Source: a virus
Virus record (IMG/VR): IMGVR_UViG_3300028844_005393
Span: 16,181-80,180 of that record
Strand: one strand, 5' to 3'
DNA: 64,000 nucleotides
Translations under genes and position numbers: made by a program
Shown: positions 8,443 to 17,230 of the stretch, one piece after another
Layout: the number at the start of each line of letters is the position of its first letter
How positions within the stretch are numbered: the stretch's first letter is position 1
The notes under the pieces: generated by a model
What the model was told of the DNA's origin: nothing
What the model saw: only the letters and a program-made list of their open reading frames with translations
Databases searched by the model: none

Positions 8443-8850
8443 ATGGATACTGATAAAGAAATTTTTGACGGAAAAACATTTGCATCACTTGCAAAGGACA
8501 TTTATTTTAATTCAACTCGTAAATCCGCACAAATAGATCAGTTAATCAAGGATTTAAGAACCATGATTAAAGATGCAGGTAGTGCAACGGTAATTGCACC
8601 GATGATAAAAGACTATATTGATGTATCTGTAAAGAATGACGATCAACTTGTTAAGTTGTCCGCAGTTTTACAAAGATTTCTAGGTGGTTCTTCGTCATCT
8701 GAAGATGAAGGAGTTGGTTCGGGACTTACTGATAGTGAGAAAGAAGAACTTTTGAAAAGTGTAAAAAAAGAGGTGGGTGAGATAACTAAGATTGATACAT
8801 CCTTAGACACCGATATTACAAAAATCAAGAAAGAGTCCGATTCACTATAA
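8443..8850 (+). CDS. Unassigned baseplate-region protein
   Basis: 135 residues, mainly helical and charged. It has a Ser/Glu/Gly-rich hinge at about 83-95 (GGSSSSEDEGVGSG) and an acidic C-terminus likely to form a short coiled coil. Its stop overlaps the ATG of the gp5-like gene by one base (TAATGG). It opens the baseplate block (gp5-like, spike-associated protein, gp25, gp6), so a baseplate assembly or virion role is likely from position alone. I recognise no domain. Confidence 0.6.
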   Translation: MDTDKEIFDGKTFASLAKDIYFNSTRKSAQIDQLIKDLRTMIKDAGSATVIAPMIKDYIDVSVKNDDQLVKLSAVLQRFLGGSSSSEDEGVGSGLTDSEKEELLKSVKKEVGEITKIDTSLDTDITKIKKESDSL

Positions 8851-9899
8851 TGGCACACACCCAAACAAAACTAAATTCAAAGATTCAGAATCTAGAGAAA
8901 AAACAAGTATCTACGGTTCGTGGAGCTGAGTTATCGGGATCAGATTCATCTTTTTTTTATGAACTGGAGGCCGCAATAGTAATTGATGTAATACGAGACG
9001 AAACACATCCAATATTTTCATCATTAAATCCAGAAGTACCTGTTGTTGAACGTTCAACTTGGCCGGATACATACAACGACCCCAAGATAAAAGATTATTC
9101 ATGGATAGGTCGTGTAAGAGTCAGACTTATTAATAGTCAACAAACCACACCTGTAAGCAAACTTGACTGGGTTACTCCACTTGAAAGTGGTGTTTATGAA
9201 TATCCCCTTGTAAACGAAATAGTAATTGTTTCAACATACATGGGCAGACAATATTACACACGACGATTGAACTCAAGAAATTTTATTAATAATTGTGCTG
9301 ATTTTGCACACGAACATAGATACGGTGGACCTGGTGGTATAAATGAAACAAAAAGTCCTGGATCATTAAAAGGTGCAAGAAATTTATCTGATTTATGGCC
9401 AGCAACAAATAGATATGCTGATCCTGTTGGTAAAACATATTTGGGAAAATACTTTAAAGCAAACAATAAAATAAGACCACTTCGTCACTTCGAGGGTGAT
9501 ACCATAATACAAAGTAGATTTGGAAGTAGTGTAAGATTTGGTGCTTATGAAAACAATCCATCTGTTGATGTGGGAACTGCAAATGGATACGGAGAATCAT
9601 ATGCAGATAATTTAGGCAACCCAATGATTCTAATAAGAAACCGACAAAAAGTCACAAAGAAAGACGAAAAGTGGTTTCAATATAATATTTTAGAAGATGT
9701 AAATGAAGACGGTAGTTCTATACAAATAACTTCAGGACGAACTGTTTCAAAGTTTGTTCCAACACTTACACACAAATATGACAATGTTCCATACAGAAGA
9801 CGTGGGTGTGTTCACAAAACATACAACGGTATGGACGGAATCGCAAATAGCAACATAGGAAAACGTAGAGATATAATAGATACACGTTTTAGAAACTAA
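8850..9899 (+). CDS. gp5: Baseplate central spike / hub protein with OB-fold, gp5-like
   Basis: 349 residues. Residues about 85-145 read as the gp5-type OB fold: SWIGRVRVRLI, a PLESGVYEYPLVNEIVIV segment, then GRQYYTRRLN. Further on, HFEGDTIIQSRFGSSVRFGA and NPMILIRNRQ (about 213-265) match the conserved hub and spike sequence of marine T4-like phages, where they lead into the spike. T4 gp5 (575 residues) also has a lysozyme domain and a long beta-helix; no lysozyme catalytic motif is visible here, so host-wall digestion must lie elsewhere. The next gene ends in a beta-helix-like tip and may supply the missing spike. In the virion this protein would sit at the centre of the baseplate and pierce the outer membrane. 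Confidence 0.75.
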   Translation: MAHTQTKLNSKIQNLEKKQVSTVRGAELSGSDSSFFYELEAAIVIDVIRDETHPIFSSLNPEVPVVERSTWPDTYNDPKIKDYSWIGRVRVRLINSQQTTPVSKLDWVTPLESGVYEYPLVNEIVIVSTYMGRQYYTRRLNSRNFINNCADFAHEHRYGGPGGINETKSPGSLKGARNLSDLWPATNRYADPVGKTYLGKYFKANNKIRPLRHFEGDTIIQSRFGSSVRFGAYENNPSVDVGTANGYGESYADNLGNPMILIRNRQKVTKKDEKWFQYNILEDVNEDGSSIQITSGRTVSKFVPTLTHKYDNVPYRRRGCVHKTYNGMDGIANSNIGKRRDIIDTRFRN

Positions 9900-9900
9900 G

Positions 9901-12612
9901 ATGGCAAGTAAAGATTCAAATTGTAAGGCCTGTGAAAAGAACTCCGGGAGTTCATCGCAATCTCAAATTGCTGGATTTGCATCAAACAATAACATGACAG
10001 GTGCACTTACCGCATCATTCGGAATGGCAGTTGACGGTGGAACTGCGGGAAAACTTGGTTCTCACTTTGGAGGAAAGTCTTCGGGTGACTTAATGAAGTT
10101 CATAGAAACACCTGGGAGCAATAAACAAAAAAGAGGAATGTCATCTGGACAAAAAAGCAAACACCTCATAAACTCTGTGGGACTTGGTAACTTTGGATTA
10201 AACTCTACACTAGAAAAGGGTATAATCGGATCTGTGGGGTCTGCTCGTGGTAACTCTTCATCGTTTTTAAAAGGAGACGCAACGGGTGCCTCAATGATAG
10301 CTGCATCTGCATTGGGTGTGGATATACCAAACGCAGATATGTTAGGAATAGGACCAAACGACACCCCAATGTTTAAATTATTCAAACTTGCCGGTTTTGG
10401 ACTAAAGATGTTGTGTGGTCAATTAAAGGGAAAACAAAAAGGGGGTCCTGGGGGTTACACATCCGACACAGAATCCGCACTGGGTTTACTTCTATCCATT
10501 GGAATTAATTTAGATTTATTATTTAGACTAAAAGCAATCTTCGATAAATTGATGAACTTAAAACCAAACTTTGGAATGTTTGGAATTCAAGATTTAAACA
10601 TTGCAGATGGATTATTTAATTTATGTGATTGGGTTGAAAATATGGAATACGGTTCGGATACAGTTGATAGTTTCCGAAAAACTTTTTCTAATATGATGAC
10701 CAACAAGGGTTTGACTGAAGCAGTAGGAAAAAATCTAATTTCAAACGGAACATACGACACATACGCCGCAAATGATTTTGGGTTTGATCAACAATTCAAA
10801 TCAATTGCAGGTGATATTGATATGTTAAAATGCGATGCTTGTAACTTTGGTAAAACCGACATACAACTATCTCAAGGAAATGAAGCAATTGCTCAATTAG
10901 AATTTGATCCAAGAACAGGATTAAATAGAGACAAGGGATACAATATAACACCAACCGAGGAACTTGGAAAAACAATGAACACGGGTGGTGGTTCATCAAA
11001 TGATGTAACGGGTTCCATAAGTGCCTCCGCATCAGGGGGGGTTCAGTCATCAATTAGTAAAACAGGTATAACAGGACCAACTGGAAGTGCGGGTGTTTCT
11101 GGATCAACAGGATCGTCTATTAAAGGAAGAAGTACGACTAATATAACAGAAAAATCAGCAAGTCGTGGATACGATGGGTTTACGGGTTCTACTGAAAATC
11201 AATCTAACAACCAAGATGTATCAAATTTAAATAAATCATTGGGTGGTGGTAACACCGCATCTCAAACAAAATCTGGTATAAGTTATACATCAATTAATCC
11301 TTCAATTGAATTTGTTGATGATAAAAAAACGCAGAAAACTTTAAGTGATCAACAATCTCAACAAACTACGTCAACTGATAATATTAAAAAAGAAATTTCG
11401 GTTGAGGAAACTAAATACTCACAAAAATCAATTTCAACCCAGATTGGTGAATCTAATCAAAAAACAAAACCAACACAATCTTCGGAAAATAAAACGGATT
11501 CAAACAAACCAAAATCAATCAAAGAACAACTCGGTGAAGATTCTGATGAAGATGAAGAGGAAAGAATATCCACTTCAATAGATGAAACAAAAGTAAAATC
11601 AGACTCAAGTAAAATTGATAAAAGTTCAAATAAAACTTCATCGCAAAATGAAGACGAACTGGAGAGGGAAATTAAACAAGATAAAACAAGGTCACACCAA
11701 GTCAGAAAAGAAGAAAAAGAAACAGATGCAAGTGACGAAGATAAAAGTGATCCAAAAAACGCAAAGAAAAATGCCGGAGTAACTTATGAATCAGAAAACA
11801 AAAGTGTAGTATATGATACATACACAGATGATAGTGGTGACATCAAAGAAGATAAATATGAGAAAAAAGATGGAGATAAAAACTTTAAGAAAACTGAAAG
11901 CAAAACAATACAGAAAAAACCAGCAGGTGGTCCTCCTGCCGATGCAGATGCCGATGAAGTAACCTCGTTTCACACGGGAGAAACAATTAAACGAGAAGAA
12001 CTCAAAGGAACCGTTTTGGAAAATGCAGACATGAATGCGGTTGGTTTGATACACCCAAACGATTTAAAAAATCTAAAAGACACAGAGAAAGTGCAAAAAA
12101 CTCTAGCAGATGCGGAAAAGGTGTATGATAAAACATTTGCAACTGAAATTGAAAAAACAGAAAATCTGGTTTTATCGGAACAATCTGACGGAATTATATT
12201 CGGTGCTCAACTTCCAACACTAAACGGAAACCAAATAGTGATAAACTCAGAACGAGTTTTAATTTCCGCAAAAACACAAGAGTGTGGTATCTTTTCTAAA
12301 AGAAAGTTTTTTGTATCAACGGATGATGAAATTACAATGAATGCAAAGCAACGAATTGTTTTGAAAACTGATATGCACACATCAATAGAATCACCAACAA
12401 TTCACTTGGGTGTTTATACAACAAGAAACCACCCGTCACTTAAAGGTGATTGCACAGTTTGGTGGTTGCAAGATTTGTGCGATTGGTTAGCAGGTCATAC
12501 ACATAGTGACCCGTGGGTGACCACAGGAACACCAACTCAACAAGGTTCGCTGGCAGCTTTAAGAGCAAGAGCACCAACTTTATTGAGTGAACGAATATTT
12601 ATATCTGGATAG
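9901..12612 (+). CDS. Large spike-associated baseplate protein with low-complexity middle
   Basis: 903 residues. Residues 1-330 are Gly/Ser/Asn rich with a predicted helical patch (MFKLFKLAGFGLKMLC). Residues about 360-690 are low-complexity Ser/Lys/Glu/Thr (e.g. TGSAGVSGSTGSSIKGRS) and probably disordered. The last 150 residues return to ordered, short beta strands: SDGIIFGAQLPTLNGNQIVI, NSERVLISAK, MNAKQRIVLKTDMHTSIESP, typical of spike beta-helices, then WWLQDLCDWLAGHTHSD. It lies one base after the gp5-like gene, so I infer it completes the central spike or hub. A His-rich HTHSD near the tip could bind metal, as in other phage spikes; this is inference. Confidence 0.65.
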   Translation: MASKDSNCKACEKNSGSSSQSQIAGFASNNNMTGALTASFGMAVDGGTAGKLGSHFGGKSSGDLMKFIETPGSNKQKRGMSSGQKSKHLINSVGLGNFGLNSTLEKGIIGSVGSARGNSSSFLKGDATGASMIAASALGVDIPNADMLGIGPNDTPMFKLFKLAGFGLKMLCGQLKGKQKGGPGGYTSDTESALGLLLSIGINLDLLFRLKAIFDKLMNLKPNFGMFGIQDLNIADGLFNLCDWVENMEYGSDTVDSFRKTFSNMMTNKGLTEAVGKNLISNGTYDTYAANDFGFDQQFKSIAGDIDMLKCDACNFGKTDIQLSQGNEAIAQLEFDPRTGLNRDKGYNITPTEELGKTMNTGGGSSNDVTGSISASASGGVQSSISKTGITGPTGSAGVSGSTGSSIKGRSTTNITEKSASRGYDGFTGSTENQSNNQDVSNLNKSLGGGNTASQTKSGISYTSINPSIEFVDDKKTQKTLSDQQSQQTTSTDNIKKEISVEETKYSQKSISTQIGESNQKTKPTQSSENKTDSNKPKSIKEQLGEDSDEDEEERISTSIDETKVKSDSSKIDKSSNKTSSQNEDELEREIKQDKTRSHQVRKEEKETDASDEDKSDPKNAKKNAGVTYESENKSVVYDTYTDDSGDIKEDKYEKKDGDKNFKKTESKTIQKKPAGGPPADADADEVTSFHTGETIKREELKGTVLENADMNAVGLIHPNDLKNLKDTEKVQKTLADAEKVYDKTFATEIEKTENLVLSEQSDGIIFGAQLPTLNGNQIVINSERVLISAKTQECGIFSKRKFFVSTDDEITMNAKQRIVLKTDMHTSIESPTIHLGVYTTRNHPSLKGDCTVWWLQDLCDWLAGHTHSDPWVTTGTPTQQGSLAALRARAPTLLSERIFISG

Positions 12613-12625
12613 AAAGGTTACAAAA

Positions 12626-13039
12626 ATGAAAAAAAACGATCTAATAAAATTAATAAGAAGTGCAGTAAGAGCAGAACTCAACGAGTGCTTACCAAAAATG
12701 TTATCTGAAATAGTAGGCACACAAGCACCTGCCAAGAAAACTAAAGATGACCCACTTGAACTCACAAAAAGTGTTTTAAAGAATGTACAAACTGAAGAAG
12801 TTAAAGCAACTAAACCACAAAAAATCTTCAGTAAAAACGAAGCACTAAATCGTGTTTTAAATGAAACGGTGGGTGGGATACCAGCAGAGGGTTCTAAGGT
12901 TGGAAACGGAAATGGCATGACTGACCTGCAAGGAAACCAAGTAGATGTAAATGAACTACCTGATCATTTATCCAATGCATTAACTAGAAATTATAGTGAT
13001 GTATTAAAACTGGTTGATAAAAAACGAGGTAAAGTTTAA
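12626..13039 (+). CDS. Small protein with amphipathic KELxxxIR-type N-terminus
   Basis: 137 residues from ATG 12626, chosen over the in-frame ATG 12587 because GAAAGG stands 10 bases before it and the extended version would overlap the previous gene. The N-terminus MKKNDLIKLIRSAVRAELNE is the same kind of amphipathic helix that starts several head-region proteins here (58837, 60901, 61352, 62093). The middle is Lys/Thr rich and the C-terminus (LPDHLSNALTRNYSDVLKLV) is helical. The stop overlaps the gp25 start (TAATG). Function unknown; a virion or assembly role is likely by position. Confidence 0.6.
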   Translation: MKKNDLIKLIRSAVRAELNECLPKMLSEIVGTQAPAKKTKDDPLELTKSVLKNVQTEEVKATKPQKIFSKNEALNRVLNETVGGIPAEGSKVGNGNGMTDLQGNQVDVNELPDHLSNALTRNYSDVLKLVDKKRGKV

Positions 13040-13425
13040 TGAATAGTGATGTTCCATTGGGTATTAAAATTCCTTATGCAAGAGGTCAACGGGGTTTCTT
13101 TGATCAAACTTATTCTGATATAGAAAGAGCACACACTAATTTAAAAATGTTGCTAATGACTGCAAAGGGAGAAAGACCAATGATGCCAACATACGGAAGT
13201 GATTTAAGAAGTTTGTTGTTTAATCCTGCGGAAACTGAATATGATGAACTTTTAAAAGAAGCAGTATATGATGCAACCGAAAAGTGGATGCCAGAGGTAG
13301 TTATAAGAGATGTAGATGTGGAACGGGACTTATCCAGTGCACCAAACACCGCAATTCTTAAAATTAAATTTTCAATAAACTCAATACCAGACTCATACGA
13401 AATAATGGAACTAGAGGTAGCATAA
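13039..13425 (+). CDS. gp25: Baseplate wedge protein gp25 (GPW/gp25 family)
   Basis: 128 residues, close to T4 gp25 (132). The family core is present: a short N-terminal segment, SDIERAHTNLKMLLMTAKGE, then RPMMPTYGSDLRSLLFNPAE and a final pair of beta strands (TAILKIKFSINSIPD, YEIMELEVA). The PTYGSDL segment is the usual hallmark of contractile-tail gp25 proteins. In T4, gp25 forms the wedge core with gp6 and gp53 and nucleates the sheath. The neighbours fit: gp6 starts one base before this gene ends (ATAATGG). Confidence 0.93.
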   Translation: MNSDVPLGIKIPYARGQRGFFDQTYSDIERAHTNLKMLLMTAKGERPMMPTYGSDLRSLLFNPAETEYDELLKEAVYDATEKWMPEVVIRDVDVERDLSSAPNTAILKIKFSINSIPDSYEIMELEVA

Positions 13426-15395
13426 TGGCAAGTGAACTATACAAATCAGCATCGGCTGGAAAAAAAGATATTAAGTATACAGGAAAGGATTTTAATTCTT
13501 TTAGAAAAAACTTAGTTGAATATGCAAAATCATACTATTCTTCTAGTTATCGTGATTTTAGTGAAAATTCTACTGGTATGATGTTCATAGAACTTGCTAG
13601 TTATGTCGGTGATGTTTTATCTTATTATATTGACCATCAATTCAAGGAAGGTTTTTTACAATATGCGTCCGAGAGAAAAAACATTATAAGTTTAGCAAAT
13701 TATTTAGGATACAAAATAAGAACATCTGTATCAGCAACAACAGAATTAGAAGTGTTTCAACTCGTTCCTTCTAAAATAGGGTTTAGTGGAAAAATGGAAC
13801 CTGATTTTAGATATGCTCTAAATATTCAAGAGGGAATGGAAATTTCCTCAAGTGATGGAACTTCCCCATCATTTAGAACATTAAGTCAAATAAACTTTAA
13901 CGAAGATAAAAAAGACTCAATGCGTGAGGTAAGTGTATATGAACGAGATTCAATTGGCCAACCGACCTTTTATTTATTAAAGAAACGATGCTTGGCAAGT
14001 GCTGGAACTCTGATGACAAAAACAATAAGTGTAGGTGAACCAACTGAGTTTTTTGAAGTATTACTATCCGAAACAAATGTAATAGAAATTCTTTCAGTGG
14101 AAGATTCTACCGGAAACAAATATTATGAAGTTCCATATTTGGCACAAGATACAATTCCGATAGAAGAATCGAATGATTACAAAAATAACCCTTTGTATGC
14201 AAAATATTCCGACTCCATTCCTTATATCCTCAAATACATAAAAACTTCAAGAAGATTTACAACAATAGTAAATTCTGATAATACAACTACTTTAGAGTTT
14301 GGTGCTGGTAGTGATAAATTTGACGATGAAATTATAATTCCAAATTTAAATAATTTAGGTAAAACTGTGAATTCTGCAAAAAGTTTAGAACGTGGAATTG
14401 ATCCTAGTAATTTCCTTAAATCAAATAGTTATGGAACTGCACCTGCGAATACAAGATTGACTATTAAGTATTACATTGGTGGTGGGGTTTCCTCTAATGT
14501 AGGAGCAAATACTCTTAATACAATTCAAAGTATAAAGTTTCAAGAAACAACAGAATATTTAGATCTATCTGAACAAGCATCGGTTGACACAATTAAATCA
14601 AGTGTACAAGTAAACAACCCACTTCCTGCAACCGGAGGAAAGTCGGCCGAGACTGATGAAGAAATACGACAAAATGGTTTAGCATCATTTTCCTCACAGC
14701 ATCGTGCGGTTACACGAGATGATTATGTAATTCGTGCTATGTCCATGCCACCAAAGTTTGGAAGCATCGCAAAAGCATATGTTTCCAAAGACGGAATATT
14801 AGATACAAAGAGTCAAACAAACATATTCAAGGACGCATTTAATGACGAAGTAAAGGTATCACCCAATGGAATGAACATTGTTTATGGAGAATTAAACAAT
14901 CCACTTGCAATAAATCTTTATGTTTTGTCATATAATAAAAACAATCATCTAATAAGACCCAACGAACTAATTTTAAAAAATTTAAAAACTTATTTAGGTA
15001 AATATAGAATATTGACAGATGGAATTAATATAACAAATGCGTTTATAATAAATTTCGGAATAAACTTTGAAGTATCTGTTTTTGAGAATTTTAATAAAAA
15101 AGAAATTTTAATAAATTGTATTAACGAATTATCAGATATGTTTACAACTGACAAAGTTTCAATAATGCAACCAATAGAAATGGGTGAGATAGAACTAAAA
15201 CTATCTAAAGTGTCTGGAGTTAGATCGGTACTAGATGTACAAGTAAAAAACCTTACAACAGAAGATGGAGATTACTCCGAAAATGAATATGATATAGAAG
15301 CAGCCACCGTTGGTAAAACCATATATCCATCAATGGACCCTTCTATATTTGAATTAAAATTTCCAGAAAAGGATATAGTTGGAAGGATAATGTAA
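13425..15395 (+). CDS. gp6: Baseplate wedge protein gp6 (J-like)
   Basis: 656 residues, essentially the length of T4 gp6 (660). The N-terminus YTGKDFNSFRKNLVEYAKSY and the helix MMFIELASYVGDVLSYYIDH are conserved in gp6 proteins of marine T4-like phages. The central baseplate_J-like part contains PLPATGGKSAETDEEIRQNG, followed by HRAVTRDDYVIRAMSM, which are the diagnostic J-family motifs. gp6 dimers form the inner ring of the baseplate wedge and act with gp25 and gp7. It overlaps both neighbours by one base. No anomalies seen. Confidence 0.95.
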   Translation: MASELYKSASAGKKDIKYTGKDFNSFRKNLVEYAKSYYSSSYRDFSENSTGMMFIELASYVGDVLSYYIDHQFKEGFLQYASERKNIISLANYLGYKIRTSVSATTELEVFQLVPSKIGFSGKMEPDFRYALNIQEGMEISSSDGTSPSFRTLSQINFNEDKKDSMREVSVYERDSIGQPTFYLLKKRCLASAGTLMTKTISVGEPTEFFEVLLSETNVIEILSVEDSTGNKYYEVPYLAQDTIPIEESNDYKNNPLYAKYSDSIPYILKYIKTSRRFTTIVNSDNTTTLEFGAGSDKFDDEIIIPNLNNLGKTVNSAKSLERGIDPSNFLKSNSYGTAPANTRLTIKYYIGGGVSSNVGANTLNTIQSIKFQETTEYLDLSEQASVDTIKSSVQVNNPLPATGGKSAETDEEIRQNGLASFSSQHRAVTRDDYVIRAMSMPPKFGSIAKAYVSKDGILDTKSQTNIFKDAFNDEVKVSPNGMNIVYGELNNPLAINLYVLSYNKNNHLIRPNELILKNLKTYLGKYRILTDGINITNAFIINFGINFEVSVFENFNKKEILINCINELSDMFTTDKVSIMQPIEMGEIELKLSKVSGVRSVLDVQVKNLTTEDGDYSENEYDIEAATVGKTIYPSMDPSIFELKFPEKDIVGRIM

Positions 15396-16633
15396 TGATA
15401 AAATTTATTTACCCAGTCGCAAATTGCACAATGTATAGTAACTACGAAATATTAAATACAGGTGCAGACGAAATTATTGAAATTTCATCCGAGTTCACCC
15501 CGAGTTCAGGACCTATGGTAGCAAGAACTTTGATAAAATTTTCTGATGAAGATATTTTTACAAACTATAAAGAAACAAATTCATATATTCTTAATTTAAA
15601 GGTTGTAAAAAGTATAGAACTATCAGAAACATCAGAACTAGAAATATTTCCTGTAACACAAGAATGGGATGCCGGTGTTGGTAGATTTGCTGACAAGGAA
15701 ACAACTTATCCTGGTGCATCTTGGTTATACAGAAATGAAAAAAATGAACCTTGGGATGGTGGTCAAAATCAAGCCGAGTTTGATCAAGGTGGTGGTTCTT
15801 GGTTCTATAAATACTATGACACAGAACTTGAAATAGAGTCTGAATTAAACATGACATACTCTTTCAATAAAGTATCATCTGATGTAAAGGTTAATATCAC
15901 TAAACTTGTAGATTTTTGGAATGCAAATGCAATTGAAAATAATGGAATGTTATTAAAATTTAAAGATGACAAGAGTAAAAGAAACGGAAATGTTAAATTT
16001 TTCTCACAAAATACAAACACAATATATCGTCCTTACATAGAGATTGGAGTTGATGACTATAAGTTTAGTCCTTTTGTATATAAAACAAAAAATGTGTCGG
16101 GTTCTTCGAACACAGGATCACTAGAAACAGGATCACTAGAAACAGGATCACTAGAAACAGGATCACTAGAAACAGGATCACTAGAAACAGGATCACTAGA
16201 ATCTAGTTCATTGGACTCTGGTTCTGTAAAAATAAAATCACTACCAACTGATATAGAAGAAGTGGAAACCAATGACATAAATGTATTTGTAGAAAATGTA
16301 AATGAAACTTATTCTAAATCTGATATACATAAAATAGTGGTGGGTGTCCGTGAAAAGTATCCAAAGAAAAAATTTACAAACAGAATGAGGTACACAAGTA
16401 AAAATATAACTACAAAAAACATTTCTTTTTCAGTATTAGATGCTGAAACGCAAGAAGTAATTATAGATCACTCTGAATATACAAAAATTTCATGCGACAA
16501 AAACGGACATTATTTTAAATTTAATTTTGATTGCTTATCAAGAGGTCGTATGTATAAGTTTGTTTTACAACTAAATGATGAGGGATTTAGAGTAAAATAT
16601 GATGACACTAGAACATTTATGGTAATAAGTTAA
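15395..16633 (+). CDS. Baseplate-region protein with DNRLRE-like beta sandwich and TGSLE repeat linker
   Basis: 412 residues. The N-terminal 230 residues look like a beta sandwich of the DNRLRE type (ARTLIKFSDEDIF, YILNLKVVKSIEL, LEIFPVTQEWDAGVGRFAD), a fold often used as a carbohydrate-associated or adhesive module. The assignment is tentative. Residues about 235-275 are a linker holding six identical TGSLE units followed by degraded SSSLDSGS. The C-terminal 130 residues form a second beta domain (VVGVREKYPKKKFTNRM ... YKFVLQLND). It lies directly after gp6, where T4 has gp7, so a wedge-peripheral or fibre-attachment role is plausible. Confidence 0.55.
   Translation: MIKFIYPVANCTMYSNYEILNTGADEIIEISSEFTPSSGPMVARTLIKFSDEDIFTNYKETNSYILNLKVVKSIELSETSELEIFPVTQEWDAGVGRFADKETTYPGASWLYRNEKNEPWDGGQNQAEFDQGGGSWFYKYYDTELEIESELNMTYSFNKVSSDVKVNITKLVDFWNANAIENNGMLLKFKDDKSKRNGNVKFFSQNTNTIYRPYIEIGVDDYKFSPFVYKTKNVSGSSNTGSLETGSLETGSLETGSLETGSLETGSLESSSLDSGSVKIKSLPTDIEEVETNDINVFVENVNETYSKSDIHKIVVGVREKYPKKKFTNRMRYTSKNITTKNISFSVLDAETQEVIIDHSEYTKISCDKNGHYFKFNFDCLSRGRMYKFVLQLNDEGFRVKYDDTRTFMVIS
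16112..16201 (+). repeat. Six exact 15-bp tandem units (TGSLE)
   Basis: The unit ACAGGATCACTAGAA is repeated six times without a mismatch, in frame, encoding TGSLE. The flanking codons decay into related Ser/Leu/Asp sequence. The exact identity suggests recent expansion by slippage or recombination. Confidence 0.97.
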
Positions 16634-16634
16634 T

Positions 16635-17213
16635 ATGAGTGACGCAAGAAACATACCAGAGTATTTAAAAAACGAAGAATTTAATCAAGAAGAATTGATT
16701 AGAGTGTTTAAAGGTGACATCCAAATAAACGAAAATACAGATGACACCGGAAATCAAATTATTGACATGAACACAGATGACCTGGTTAATAATGTTTCAA
16801 TTATATCTCAAAGTAGAACCGAATACTCAAGTGATAAGATAGAACAATCATATGAAACAAATTTTAGTGAACTTTTAAACGAAAGTGAAATAAAAGAAAA
16901 TATTATGATTGAGGATGACATTAAGCAACTTAGTGAGGATCAACTAAAACGAGAAGCAGTTCTCGAAAATCAATTAGACGAACTTTCTAAGGTACTTGAA
17001 AGAGAGTCACAGAAAAACATAAAGATGCAGGAAGACGCAGAACAAAACTATAAATCAATGAAGTCTGTAATCGTAGAACAACGAATAAAAAACGGAGAAG
17101 GAAAGTCCGAGTCAGACTTTAAAGACTCATTTCCGTTTCTTCCCAAAAATTCATCCAACGCAAAAGACGATACTTCGTTCAATCCATCACCGTATGCAAT
17201 AGATACTACATAA
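16635..17213 (+). CDS. Acidic coiled-coil protein between wedge genes
   Basis: 192 residues, acidic and almost entirely helical. The central part (IKQLSEDQLKREAVLENQLD ... RESQKNIKMQEDAEQNY, about 95-145) has clear heptad spacing and should form a coiled coil. The C-terminus (FPFLPKNSSNAKDDTSFNPS) is a short unstructured tail. It begins one base after the previous stop and ends 17 bases before the first giant gene, which has its own AAAGGGTT ribosome site. I recognise no family. The context suggests a baseplate or fibre accessory, or a chaperone for the giant protein that follows. Confidence 0.55.
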   Translation: MSDARNIPEYLKNEEFNQEELIRVFKGDIQINENTDDTGNQIIDMNTDDLVNNVSIISQSRTEYSSDKIEQSYETNFSELLNESEIKENIMIEDDIKQLSEDQLKREAVLENQLDELSKVLERESQKNIKMQEDAEQNYKSMKSVIVEQRIKNGEGKSESDFKDSFPFLPKNSSNAKDDTSFNPSPYAIDTT

Positions 17214-17230
17214 TATAAAAACAAAGGGTT

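Noticed and set aside
8850-9899. Lysozyme domain in the gp5-like protein
   Set aside because: No Glu-Asp-Thr catalytic pattern or T4-lysozyme-like segment is seen between the OB fold and the C-terminus.
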